From positions 186,001 through 250,000 of the forward strand of contig JAYKXP010000076.1 in NCBI GenBank assembly GCA_037176845.1: a stretch of DNA of 64,000 bases, read 5' to 3'. Below the pieces are notes generated by a model that ran no database searches, was not told the origin of the DNA, and worked only from the letters and a program-made list of their open reading frames with translations. Each line of letters starts with the position of its first letter. Positions within the stretch are counted from its first letter, which is position 1. A program made the position numbers and the translations under genes. Below, piece after piece: positions 10,794 to 23,044 of this stretch. The stretch comes from Paramarasmius palmivorus (Eukaryota > Basidiomycota > Agaricomycetes > Agaricales > Marasmiaceae).

Positions 10794-12768
10794 TCACACC
10801 TTTCCCCATACCTTCCCGAGCAAAGAATATGTCATGAAGAGCAAAAGTCCAACACCGAGTAGTATCCAGCCTCCTATAGTTCATTCCGAGTCAGCGCATC
10901 GAATAATCTTTCAAAAGCTCATGTATCGATCACTCACCGGCGTAGAAGCCCATAACCTGCAACCCAGCTATCTTATGAATCTCACCAGCTATAGGGGGTC
11001 CCGATAAACCACCAATAGCTATTGATAATGAAAGTAGGCCCAATCGACCAAAGAGATGTTTGGGGTCACCCAGCTCAATGACGGGCGGGTAGGTTAGGGC
11101 AGAATAGCCTCCCGAAGTAAAACTACGTAGGTAAGTGGAGACGTCTACTCAGTGGCTGATATCGGTACGTACCCAAACAGAACCGCAATAGCAATCAGTG
11201 CAGGTTGCGTGGCAGCGGTAGGCCAGCCGATGATGACAATTGTAGTTGCTATCAAGGTAGCGATCATGTAGTTGAGTATACCTGGTAAATGCAGTTAAGT
11301 AGGTCCTCCGATCTACAGAAGATAGTGAATACGTACCAGTCCGAAGCGACAGGAACCCAGCAGATATCTTTCCGACACCGGATATACCATTCGTAATTGA
11401 TACCAGGTAAAACGCAAAATCTTCCGGGATACCTTTGCTGACTGCAGCGGATGCAACGTATGTTGTAACTAGAAATTCAGTGTTATTCGTAATGCAGGGA
11501 AAAATCGAGGATCGATACCTACAGGCACGAATACCAAAATACAGGCAAATCGACGCTGAACAATACGCCAAGAATGCGCGATGTTTGAGAGGAGCAAATG
11601 TAATGAGGGGACTCGGTGTATCTTCCGCCGGCGGAAGGCGCCTTCTAATAGTCTGTGAACATAGTCACAACGCGGCCCAACATTCCAGAGGCTAATACTA
11701 ACCAAGTTTCCCAAAAGTAAAGTAATTGATATGATAACCCCCATGACACGTATCGTCCATTGGAATCTATCACTATGCAGTGAGCACAATCCAGAGGATT
11801 ATCGAACACAGTACCCAACAAGAGGAAGTAGCTGGCGTGCAACTATCGGGAACATAGTGCCACCCAACGCAGTGCCAAGCGCCGACAAGCTCAATGCCAG
11901 GGCGCGCTTTTCTCTAAACCACTGGGTGATAATGGGCGATACCGGCGTGCAAATGATACCGACACAGAGCTAGGATTGAAATATTAGTGGCGGAGGTGGC
12001 AATAGAATATAGGCCTTACTCCAGTAATAATGCCCTGACATAGCATAAACTGCCAGTACGACGTGCATTCTGCCACTAGCATAGTGGCAACGACCAAGAG
12101 CACGCTTGCAGCAATGAAGGTCGAGTGAAAGTACCCCTTGTCGAAAAAGTGCCCCAAAATTAGATATGGGATGACAGCTGTAGCATGTTGTATGGACCCG
12201 ATCCATGAACTGAGACTATGAACACGAGCAGTATATCTGTAGCAGAAACACCTTACATCGCAGAAGGTGACATTTCTTCGAGAAAGGTATGCTGATAGTA
12301 TGCCTGAAACACCTGTTTGAAGCATGAGCTTAATGTCATGTCATCTGGGATATGGAAAGACACTCACACCCCATGTGCCTCCGTACCCATATCTACGGAA
12401 GGTAATACTGAATCCTGAACAATGACCAGGGCAAGGATGGTACTCACGTCGCAAAGTGGCAACAGGCCCCCTACGTAACGTGAGTGGTTAGCTATGTCGT
12501 GATATTTTTTTCGCAGAGAACGTACCCCAAGGACGACGAGCCAGGCCCTCAAACCGCCTTCGGGAACTATGTCCGTTGTAGACCCTGTCGGCATGCTCTT
12601 CTCGTGAGGAGCAGAAGGTATAGTCGTGTGACAAGCATTGTCATTCAGGGTCTCCTCGACCTTTTGTTTAGCGTCATGACCTGCGTCAGTGGAACCTTCA
12701 ACAAGAATACTGTCCGAATAAATGGTCTCTGCCGATTTTGGCGACGATTTGGGGTTGGGTTGCTGCAT
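10794..12768 (-). CDS. MFS transporter, monocarboxylate-porter type (copy 1)
   Basis: About eleven exons with introns of 42-65 bases give a complete 12-helix protein of roughly 450 residues, and every join keeps frame. Landmarks in order are PEGGLRAWLVVLG before helix 1, YGYGGTWGVFQAYYQ, SAISWIGSIQ, LCQGIITG, ITQWFREKRALALSLSALG (the loop after helix 4), DRFQWTIR, PEDFAFYLVSITN, LGDPKHLFGRLGLL and GPPIAGEIHK. The stop is TGA at 10794-10796. This layout is typical of fungal homologues of monocarboxylate/riboflavin-type MFS porters (SLC16-like), plasma membrane; the substrate cannot be told. I chose the Met at 12768 because a TATA box lies 54 bases upstream, while Met codons at 12813 and 12891 would be on top of or before it. 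It is more diverged than the two other MFS genes in the window. Confidence 0.8.
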
Positions 12769-12821
12769 ATACGAGTTGTGCCAGTGGAATGTCAGGGTAG
12801 AAATCGGTTCCATGGCACGGA

Positions 12822-12828
12822 TTATATA
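12822..12828 (-). promoter_or_regulatory. TATA box of MFS gene 1
   Basis: TATATAA on the minus strand, 54 bases upstream of the chosen ATG at 12768. It helps decide between three in-frame Met codons. Confidence 0.4.
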
Positions 12829-13735
12829 CGCTGAATTGAAGTGCAGAGCACTGACACCACATTCAGGGGATAAGACGTGCAGTGCAGCCACTTCCTAGCA
12901 GACGAAACAAGATTGAAGCGATGCCAGAATGGCTTAATGATCAGCGCGATGTCCGAGACAACAAATGCTGTCGCGAGAAAGTCTGTCAGACATGGTTAAT
13001 GTGTGACACTTAGTTAGCTAGTTAGGGTATTACGGATATGAACAACTTATTACTCGCCTATGTGCTTTGAAGTTTGAGACCAACTTAGAATGCAGGATGA
13101 ATGACTGCTCAACCTGAGAGTCCTGTTTTCATTCAGTTTAGGTTGGAATCTCTACTCGCATAGCTATCCCATTGCACGTTCGCGGAGGTTGTGCTAATGG
13201 CACTCTCAATAGCTTCGTTCGCTGCAACAGTTGCCAGTAACAGCAAGTTATCCGAGTCTGCGGCTGCAATGTGCTACAGGGATCACTCCACAGCCTTACA
13301 GAGAGTGTTAGTAAGTAGGTTGAGCACTAGCAAGACACCGAACATACTGCAAATGCATTTGGGGTTGAAGGTCTAACGCGTTCCACTAGCCTGAGATGCA
13401 CTTCCTTTGCACGTACGCCCTTTTCGGCTGCTTCAAACCGTCTGCAGCATTTAGGCTTCGATAGTTTTATGAGTGACATTAGAAGAGAAAATGATCCAAA
13501 AGGACTTACCGCTGTGCAGTATTGACTTGCGTGGGAGGAATGTTCTCAGTATTCGAATGAATAGCATATTTGTGACGGGCTCATCATCGTGGTAGACGGA
13601 AGACCCATAAGCGCTCAGTCTGGCGCACACCAATCAGCAACTTTAGGGCAGGTCATTTCTCTTGAGACTCTGATAGGAATTGTATCCGACAGCATATAAA
13701 CTAATATACAATAAAGATACTACGACTAATCTATT
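12829..13735. other. Intergenic, no gene seen
   Basis: Upstream region of MFS gene 1 and 3' side of the coiled-coil gene. Short frames only. Confidence 0.4.
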
Positions 13736-16700
13736 CTATTCAATTTCCTCGTCTGAATCCTGTAAGCTTTCACTATGACTACTTGATCTTGAGAGCGGCG
13801 GAGCTACACCCTTTCCCGGACTTCCGAAGCTTCCACTTGCACTCCTTGCCATGCCACCTAAACCTAACAATGACACTGTTCTATTTCTTGCTCCTGGGGA
13901 TGATCCAGGTCCATGTCCATGCGATAATGAGACCGCCCGATAGCTGCTGCCTGGCATGGCAACCTTCAATCCTAGACCTGCGAAAGGATCGTCCCTAGAT
14001 GAGCCTGGTGACTGTGACTGCTGCTTCATCCGTTGAATCGACGAAGCATGCCTCAACCTTGGCGTCGTCATCACGTTCCCAAACGTCGGGGGTGAGACGG
14101 GTGCCGGGCTAGATGGTCTCGAGGGTGATCCTGGTATAATCCGTGTTGTCCATGATGTCCATCCAGAGGGATTGGTATTCTGAGCAGAAGGAATAGGTGG
14201 ATCCGGTTCCAATTCAGTTACAAGTGAAGCGCTTGGATCGTGTACCACTTGCTTCATCCTCGCAATATCGTGTTGAATATCAGCAAGTTTCCTCTCGAAC
14301 CCTTGTCGTGCTTTCTCCGAGTTGGATTGAAACACCTGAATCTGTGACTCTAGTTCGCCTAGAGTAGGTGCAGGCGCTTCCGACGTCGTGCGATTGTGAC
14401 TAAACCGTGACTGGGAAGAGGGAGTAGATATCGCCCCGGGCACAGAAAGCATGGTCTCATATCCCTGAACCGCCAGTGCCTCGTCCGCAATGCGTATCTC
14501 CAACTCAACACTGGCATCCTCCGTGTAATCATCAAGACGGTCTATCGCCAGTTGGACGTGCGAGGGTATAGAGGAAGAGGAGGTTGATTTCTTGAGTTCC
14601 TCGAGCGAGAGATGACATTCGCGGAACGAACGTTGAATGTCTGCGTATCTCTGGGTCAAATGTGTCAGTTCTGCTAGCAAAGGATGAGGGATATCGGGCG
14701 CGAGCTTGTCATTTTGTAGATCCACACTAGGGGACGATGCAGTGTCCGGTGTTAAGGTGGATGAGGTTAGGAGATGTGGCACCACAGGCGCGGCGTGTGG
14801 GTTATAATCTCCTGATGGCGTGTTGGTAACGGCGATGTCCGGTAACGTTGTCGGTCCGTTTGAAGTCGAAGGGACGATTGATTGCGGTGTGGCGCCGGTG
14901 TCAAGTGAAGAATTTGAAGGGGGAGCGATGGCGATAGATTGGTATTCTCCCTCAGGTATGTTTGAAGTACTCTCCAGGACGGGCGCCACATGAACGTCCC
15001 CTAGCTGAAGAAGAGGAGCCTGTAAAGGCTTATCCTCAACTGTAGAGACCAAAATAGCATCACTAGTAGTGAACTGGGAGACCTCTGTGACCTCTAAGGG
15101 CTCCAAGTCTCCGCCAGTGTTCTGAGGTTCTTCTGATGGTGATGTCTCCGCCATGACCCCTTCCGTGGGAACAGAGGATATCGAGCTGGCTTCAAGATTC
15201 GCGGGCAGTACGTCTAAAACCGAAGGTGAAGCCTCTATGCTCAGCTCATCTTGCGATGCAGGAGACAGTGTCGCCAAAGGGATTGTTAAAGGGATGACGG
15301 GGCTAGCCTCTGTCATCGGGAGGAAGCTTTCATCGAGCACCGAAAGAGGTGCTGATGGTGATGATGATATTGAAGCCGTTGACTCTGCTTCGTCATGGAC
15401 TGATAAAGACCTCGATTGCGTGGAAGGTATTGGGTGTGCTAACTCTGACTCCGGTGAACCATCTTGTGCTGGAGGCGCTGACGCTATAGAGGATAACAAT
15501 GGCGACCCTGTTTCCGAGCCAGTTTCATGCGCTATTGATGGCGACGAAGGTGTTGATGATGCTGGAAGGGGCGATGGTGTTGACGACGCGAGAGGTACCT
15601 CAGGTAAGCCTTTTTCCTGGTCCTGCGAGGGAGTGGCTCTATGATACTGCTGTGCATGACCGTTCAGCGCATGACCAGATATCTTTGTCTCAACCTGCAA
15701 CCTCCTCGTCATCTCAATTTTCAACTCTTCTGCCAAACCGCGAACAGCACTTTCTGCAGCAATGACACGAGCCAGCGAGCCTTCAGAACCATCCAAAAAC
15801 TCTTCTCCGTTGATGGAAGCTAATAATCCTCTAGCATCATCGAGAATTCTCTGTAGAACTAGTGCTGGCTCGGTATTACGATCCACAGCCTCAGCAACCC
15901 TTCTGACCAACTTCTCCAGACCATCGTTCAAGACCTGTTCTCTTGTTACAAGTCTCAAACGCAAGGCTATCTCTCTCCGCCGACCAAACGCCTCTCGGAT
16001 GATGTCTCTCCCGAGTTCGTCGAGTGTCATTCTGAGTCTTTCGGAAGTGGCATCTGCAGCATGCAACTGCCTCGCTAGAGCTGATATTTGGGAGGTGAGG
16101 GTTTCGATAGTTGCTGAGTAACGCGTCTTTAGAGTGTTCAGTGAGGTTTGAAGAGTATTGGTCGATGTTTGTGAAAACTTCCTGCCAGGGAGTTTGAGCA
16201 TCGACGAAATAGTACAAAGGATTGGCGTGTACTTACATGTACCGCGAAACCATCTTTGCAGCAGACTTATCCTCCAGCCTGAGCTCATCGAGTTCATGTC
16301 GCGTTTGCACCAGCAACAAACGCTCAGCCTCTCCCGCTTTGCGTTCAGCCTCGATCCTGCTCTCTGCATCAGCCACCTGCCCTTGCAGTTGCGTCACCTG
16401 TGCATTGAGAGACTCTATCTCTGAAGTGAAGTCGTTGAATAATTGCTTGAGGCCGAGCTTGCCTTCTGAGAGGCCGTCAGTGAGGGTGCTGTTTTGTGCG
16501 GCTGAGGTGCTGGGATTTTTGGCGTCCAACGACCTGACGAGGTCTGCATATTCCTTCACCACCATATCCGACATCCTAGCTTCCTCTCTTGCGGCCCTGA
16601 TCTCCATCAATAACTCTCTTTCTCGGATCTTGGCCTCCTCTTCACGTCCACGCATCTGAGCGGCCAATGCATACGCTCCTTCCATCGTGGCTCGACATCT

Positions 16701-17122
16701 CGTTGCTTCGCTGGTTGCATTAGCTAACTCTGTAGTCCGAGAAAGTAAGGCCTCTTCCGAAACTGACAATTTGTCCGAGAGACGACGTAATGCGAGTGTG
16801 AGCTGTGCGGATTGCTGAACCGCTGGATGAGATTCTGGGAGTGTATCAGGATGAGGGTTGGCACGGAGAATAAAGACTTCGTTTCTGAGAGCCTCATTCT
16901 CGTGTTCGAGATGTATGAGCCTGTCCTGTATCGTCGAGGTATCGAAAGAAAATCGCTGCAATTTCACAGATGCACTGTGAGCTTCATCCTGGAAAGACCG
17001 ATCTACAAATGAGAAATGAAGCTCTCACACGAAAAGGCATCTAATTCACATACCTGGAACCGAGAGACTGCATTCCGAAGGCTCTCAATCTCTAGTGTCA
17101 GAGGGTGTGAATCGTCCAGCAT
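13736..17122 (-). CDS. Large coiled-coil, Ser/Pro-rich protein
   Basis: Three exons: 17122-17054, then one from about 16998 ending at the RYM codon near 16238, then a long 3' exon to 13736. Joins read SRFQ|DEAHSASVK and SRYM|KFSQTS. The product is about 1,090 residues. Residues ~1-350 are strongly helical with heptad-like content (for example EARMSDMVVKEYADLVRSLD, LKQLFNDFTSEIESLNAQV, EAERLLLVQTRHELDELRLE). The middle ~300 residues are Ser/Thr/Pro/Ala-rich and probably disordered. A second coiled coil follows (LAELTHLTQRYADIQRSF, LEELKKSTS, LGELESQIQVFQSNSEKAR, LADIQHDIARMKQVV). The C-terminus is Ser/Gly-rich and ends in DSDEEIE. The overall plan suggests a cytoskeletal or spindle-pole/cell-end scaffold, but no named family is recognised. 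A conserved-looking gene, in a head-to-tail row with its neighbours. Confidence 0.75.
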
Positions 17123-17504
17123 GAGAACACGTATGCAATTCAAAAAACACTGCGCTACGTTCAGGCTACGTTGGAATTGATTTCGAGGAATTGCCAGTAG
17201 AAATCAAGACTTCATGCGGAAAGGATATCCAGATGACTCGAAAGCCGATATTCAAAAGGTAAGTGAGGGGATGGAGAAAACAAGGAAAGCCGCAGCAAGT
17301 TTGTATTTTTAGCGCGCCGCGTCAGGATCATTTACACATCAGTCATGTCCGACTCAATTCATTATTCAAGTCGTATTGGGGAGGTGTACATCATACTGAG
17401 GTTACTACTGAGGTTTCTACCATAGATCTACGTAAATGTCATGTGAAAGAGCGAAAGATACAGGGGTAGGAAAGAAGGAAGGTATACATCATGTCGCACA
17501 AAAA
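17123..17504. other. Intergenic
   Basis: About 380 bases between the coiled-coil gene start and the FunK1 gene stop, both minus. Expected to hold the coiled-coil gene promoter and FunK1 terminator. No motif recognised. Confidence 0.4.
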
Positions 17505-19943
17505 CTACTGCTTGGCCTGACGAGGCTTCTTCGATCCAGGCCCACTGGTTACCTCCTTGCGAGGTCTCTTCGAACCAGAACCGCTGGGTGCCTCCTTAAG
17601 CTTCTTCGACTCGGAACCTTCCTGAAGCTCTTTCCTGTCACGCTTGCGCTTCGAAGTGCCGGAGGGGTTCTCGCTCATCGCATGAATGGTCTGGCGGACA
17701 CGGATATAAGGTGTGGTGAGGTAGGGTCGTACCACCGGCTTTGCCGTCAAGCCTCGTGGGTCCTCGAGAGCTTGGTTGAAGAGATCCAACATCCAGCGCG
17801 ATGATTGGTTAAGCTTCGCTATCTTTCCATCGTAGATCCAGACTGGGTTTTTCATCTTCTCCAGCTGCCTCTCTGAAGGATTCATCTCGGTCACAAGTTC
17901 CTCGAACTCCTTCCTTGCTTCCTGAGAAGGTGCGCCAATGTATCTAGAGGCGAAGACGTCCTCGAGTTCGATTAACAGATCCCGAAGAGGACTATCGGGG
18001 AGCTTAGCTTCTCCTTTGATGAAGAACGACTTCATCGCTCGTCCCTTGTCCACTCCTCCTACTACTGTCTCGTCGCTGTCATCGCCGTCGTCAGAGAACC
18101 ATGCATCATAAACGGTACGCAAGTGGTGTTTGACCGCCTTTTGATCTAGTCCATGTTCACACCGAACCAAAACGATGTAGCAAAGGACATGGAAGAAAGA
18201 CTCGAGATCGTCGAGTAGCGTGTGCTCCACGGACCCAGCCGTGTTTGTAAGAAGGTGGACGGACATGAATTGCCAGGTTCCCTGAAAAAACTGTAAGTTG
18301 CTCTGAATGTATCCGTATAGGTACACGGACTTACCGTACGCTCCATGATTCGCGCGCCTTTCGACATCGTGGACTTGGCAAACTCCCAGTCGATGAGCAT
18401 GCCCCCACCGCTGGGTTTGATGAGAATATTGCCCGTGCTGATATCCCGGTGCAAGATGCCCTTTTCGTACGCGTCAGTGTGTGCTGTGAGAGACGATCAG
18501 ATACGCGGAGCATTAAGAAAAGTCTTCACATACCCTGCAACGCGTCCTTCATCGCGCTCACCAGCTCCTTTAGATCCTTGAACTCGGTCAGAGGAATGCC
18601 GAGGTCTTCGAAAACAATAAAATAGTGATGGTGACGACGAAACCTCCCCTGACGAAGCCGCTCGTTCGGAAGCCATTTATGGCTGACCGTCTTCTGCCAC
18701 GTCCCTTCGACGTCGCCAGCCGCGGAGACTCTAGGAATACTTTTAATGCCTCCAAGATCGTTGTAGTACACCTCCGATTCTTTGTTATACCCATCCTCTG
18801 CAATCCTCCAAGTATCCTTGAGGTAGACCTTCTTCCCATCTTCGTCAATGACCCCGAAGCCTCGCGTGCAACGACCGACGGGTGTAGCAGATGAAATATC
18901 GACCAGATTCGCGCCGTAGAAATGACGCCAGCTCTTCGTCCTCTCGTCGTACACCCTAAATTTTACAACAATCGCATTGTCAGGCAATCCCAACTCGGAC
19001 TTGGCCTTCTCAATGTAAGGAGCGTCCATCTCGTTATCCTTGTCAGCGACGGTGACTGAGGTATCGTAGCCTTGCGTAGCGAGATCTGCTCCGTCGAAAC
19101 ACCAGAGGAACTTTGCGAGGCATGGTTCCTGAGCATAGTCGAACTTGCGCGTGACCACGACGCCTCCTCGATCCCAACGAATGAGCCTAGCCGCGTTTCC
19201 CCTCGCCCAAACAGAGAAATAATGGGTGCGGAACTGCGATGCCATCTGAGCTCCGGCATAAGAAGCCATTTGTCCTCGAATTTGACCAGCAGCGTCAGAC
19301 TTTGGCTCAAACGTCGGGGGATCATCATTGAAAGGATCGACTTTGGCCTTCAGCTCCACGTGAAGCCCCATGGCCCGAAAGTCCATATTGCGTCTACGGG
19401 CAGAGCCCTTTGCGTACAAGACCAAGTCAGGGCTCACCTCGCCGATGAGGTGAACCGGAACATGTTTATCGCTACTGCTGCTAGTGTTCACGATGTCAAA
19501 GTGTGGGCAATACGGCGCCATAGCTTCCACCTAATCCCGAGCTTTAGTTCGATATAAGGTAATCAAAAAGAAATGTAACACACCATTGGTTGGTACATCT
19601 TCGCCTCTCCTCTTTTCGAAGCTTCTTCATTATCATTATTCGCGCTGTTGGTCTTCGTCGGATCCATAACGTCCCCGACTTTGACAAAGGCCTCCTTTCG
19701 TTCTCCGGTGAACGAAGGCATATCGCCTCCTTGCCCGGGGAAGTATTTCTCAAGGAAATCCGACGGTTTGACGGGTCCGATATAGACATCTTTCAAGTCG
19801 TTGTCGACGTACTTGTATCGCCTTTCTCTATCGATGTCGGTCGCTGCAGAAAGGGTGGAATGGGGAAGTCTGGTATCCATTGAACGAACCTTCAACGGAG
19901 AGGATTTGAGAAGAGGTTGAGCAGGGAGAGCAGGAAGACTCAT
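17505..19943 (-). CDS. FunK1-family protein kinase (intact)
   Basis: Four exons (19943-19584, 19530-18534, 18483-18335, 18281-17505) joined by introns of 53, 50 and 53 bases give 760 residues. Family landmarks run in order: YKYVDNDLKDVYIGPVKPSDFL near the N-terminus, YCPHFDIV, PDLVLY, LIRWDRGGVVVTRKFDY, then the kinase core with FEDLG, HRDISTGNIL (catalytic loop; Asp as base, Asn for metal) and LIDWEFA. The usual DFG is DWE, which is the norm in FunK1. Next come LLDDLESFFHVLCYIVLV, WMLDLFNQALEDPRGLTAKPV and a Lys/Arg/Ser-rich tail. FunK1 kinases are fungal-specific and expanded in mushrooms; substrates are unknown. I started at MSLPALPAQ; an in-frame Met 39 codons upstream is possible but its added sequence is unlike the family. 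Confidence 0.88.
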
Positions 19944-21725
19944 GGTGGGTAGCCTACCGAGTGAATTGGGGTAATTGTTAGGGAAGCCATTGCAGCAACT
20001 TGAGAGTATTTCATGGGTTTTCGACTGTGGCCTTGATCGTGGCGGGAAGCAAAGAGACAAAGGATAACGTGAGCGCGGCTATGGACTTTTAATGCAGCTC
20101 TTTCCAAATTTGGTGAAAAAACGGGGACAATAACTAAGCGCCCGTGGCCCATCATGCTGGGCAGTCCGACTTCATTGTTCGACTCTTCAGGTAACGGTGT
20201 TGAACATCAACCTTTCACGCATGATGCAGCATGTGGGTGCCCCAAATCGGTCGATTTGACATCTCATTGCGCGACACATTCGTGGCCCAAAATGCTGCAC
20301 TCTTCACAAAGATTATCAGGGCTTTCATTATAGAAACGATGCCAGATAAGATGCTCACGATGTGACGCTAGTGGACCTGGACCAGCCTAGATATCTCTTC
20401 ACGCCGACAGGTATGGATATGGAGCTTGCTCATGAGCAGATATAGTCTGACCATTTGAATATGCCTACACAGAAATAGTTATTTAGATTCTAGGAAAACG
20501 TCGAAGAGCACACGAACACTACCGCATTACTATATGTTCCGGTCCACAAAGAGAGAAAACAACGGAAACGTCTGCTCCGAAGATACCCAGTACGCCATGT
20601 ACATCTTCCTCCTAAAACAGGTAGCGAGGCGAGCCTCCATGGAACTGAACGGCCATTCCCAGGTCAATGCCATCTTGTAGACTCCGTCGGAGTCCGACTC
20701 TGTGGGATGAAAGAGACCATGAATACTCCGAGTCGGATGGGAGAGAAAGGTCACCCACACTACCGCCGTACCGTAGAGCCCAGCGACAGCAGACCAAACA
20801 GACCCATATTATCCCCTGCGAATGGCCCGTAACTTCGTGAATGACAGATAGCTGCTTCCGAGATTGCTCGCAGTCTACGTGGCTTGGTTACATTTGAACT
20901 AGAGGGCTCATGCGCATGGTTTGGCTAGTCGGGCTGGCATTCCGTGGATTGAACACAACGAACTATCGCTCGTGATTCTGGAAAGGATGTTTCTTCTCTG
21001 AAGGACTTCGTAGCTTCTATGTCGTCGCCTCGTATCTTTCTGCTTAAAGGTGTTAATCCCAGGCGAGAGAAATTTTTACTTCGACGAACCATCAGCCGAC
21101 GACCGAAATCCACCTTCTCCTTCCATAACATAGACAAGCTTTAGATATCCATCCATGGCCGGCTTCCTATTCCGCGTTTCTGAGCCATTTGAGCATATCG
21201 AGAAAGCCGGCTGCAGATAAGGAGGTATGAGAATTGAAAGGATACACCCGGGACTACGACTTACTGCCCACCGCAATACTCGAATAATATTGTTCCGAAA
21301 GCATCTCTTCAAAGTCTTCTACGACACCATGTCATTTGAAGAAAGCTACGAAGAAAGAGGTGAGTTGAGTCATGACTTTTGGCGATTAGCGTCGGAATTG
21401 TCATACCAACTCTCTAGTACTGCTTCCGAGAATACATCTTTCTTGAGTCTAGTGTATTCTCCAAGATTTTTCGATTGGCTGCGACGGGCTAGGTAGAGGG
21501 AGATGCATATGATGGACAAAGACAAAGCGCAGGGAAATTCAAAGACGCGTCATTATCATGTGCCGGGTATACTCATTCTGGCAATGGTACATCAAAGGTA
21601 GAGTGGAAATACAAATCTGTACCGTACAGTACATAGAAAGCGTTCAACAACTAATAGAGTGCAACAAAATGCCTCATTCTACAGCTGCTAAGGTCTGTCA
21701 ATGACGTCGAGCAAATGCCAGAAGC
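19944..21725. other. Intergenic, no clear gene
   Basis: About 1.8 kb. A minus-strand open frame at 20530-20797 is the longest stretch and shows no family motif. Probably includes the FunK1 promoter. Confidence 0.4.
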
Positions 21726-22878
21726 TTAAACTCTCTGCACGCCTTCTCCGTTGGTATCCAATGAATACAGATTTTCTCGACCGTTCCAAGTAGTTCGGTA
21801 TCCTAATCTACCATTGAAGTCAGACAGCATGAGTTCGAGTTAACGTGAGGCTGACATACTCGAGTACAAACTCAACTGCAGGTGACACTTTCCGAGTAGC
21901 CCCCGTCTGATGTGGTTACCCTTCTCGTATCTGACTGTATCTATAAAACGTCATTTGGAAAAACAGGGACGTAGAACTGTGATAGCGGAGGTATAAGCCA
22001 AGAGCGAAGATGATAGGCAACGAGACTCACAGCGGTACGTGGATGATCCCATCGAAAGGCTAGCAGCACTGGTGCTATAACCAGCTAAGCGAACCACTGA
22101 GTGGCATTACCATGTAAGTCAGCTCGGCCATATTCGCTCCCAACATACGATCACCAGGACCGGAAGAAACCCCAGGAAAGGCCGCCTTCTGCTGAATGGT
22201 CACGGAATGTTGGAGATCGATACAAGAGCTTCCGAGTCATGGCAGCAGGTAATCTCCGCATATGAAACGTATGTCCTCGAGCAGGGTGCAGAAGCGTCAA
22301 TCCTCTGTCTTGCGTACGATTCTCGAGCTTGAAGCCGGGATGTCGGTGCGGTACCGTTGAGCATGTCTGCTACTTCTTTTTGGCTCGCAGATGATGTCCA
22401 AGAGGCAGGAAGACACACGAGCTACTCGTTTAGATTGTCATTCGCGAGCTTGCTGCATATTCATTCTGATATCTTGAAAGACGAGTCTGTGCATGTATGA
22501 GCGACGCAGGATCAGAACGTGCTGGAGAGGAAACATACGACTCCATGTTGTGCCTCCTCCTCAAGTATCGCATAGTCAGCTCTTGCCACCAAACTTTTCA
22601 GCATCCCTCCGCGATTCAAACGATAGCGTCTGGCTGTGACCTGTCCTACGAATAAGCTCGTACATCTGAACTGAAAGGACTGAGGCTTTACATACACTGA
22701 TGAGCCAAATAGCCTGTCGCCATCATGCGTAGCGACTGGCTTGATATTTCATTGTCCGTGGCATATTGGAAGTCGAAACTGAGAAACCTTGTGATGTGGT
22801 TCGGGGAAAGTCCTGGTGAAAGACTCAGAGCAAGTTGAAGCCTGAAAATTTTGCAGGTGTGGGAACTGGATCTGCCAT
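21726..22878 (-). pseudogene. Unrecognised multi-exon gene, probably decayed (copy 1)
   Basis: Coding-like stretches in order on the minus strand: a start MADPVPTPAK at 22878, a stop soon after it and a frame shift, then SFDFQYATDNEISSQ, RMMATGYLAHQ, LVARADYAILEEEAQHGV, a gap, VTIQQKAAFPGVSSGPGD, APVLLAFRWDHPRTA, HIRRGLLGKCHLQLSLYS and a last exon YRTTWNGRENLYSLDTNG ending in a stop at 21726. Some joins have good splice signals (for example the one before YRTTW); others do not keep frame. I do not know the family. A second copy of its 5' half is at 27.6-27.9 kb, which argues that this was once a real gene. Confidence 0.4.
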
Positions 22879-23044
22879 ATTGAGTAATTTTGATTATTTT
22901 TTGCAGTGAAATGATATCATTTCCGCTTTCTCTTGTCTCGCCCAACGACTCAATGAAGTCGCGGTCGAAGTAAAGGCATATATATCCCTCTCAATTTCCC
23001 TTCGCTCTCTCATTGCGATGGGCCCTCGACGTTAGCAAACATTC

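Noticed and set aside
15153..15644. 163-codon plus-strand open frame
   Set aside because: It lies antisense to the Ser/Pro-rich part of the coiled-coil gene; codon bias of that strand explains it.
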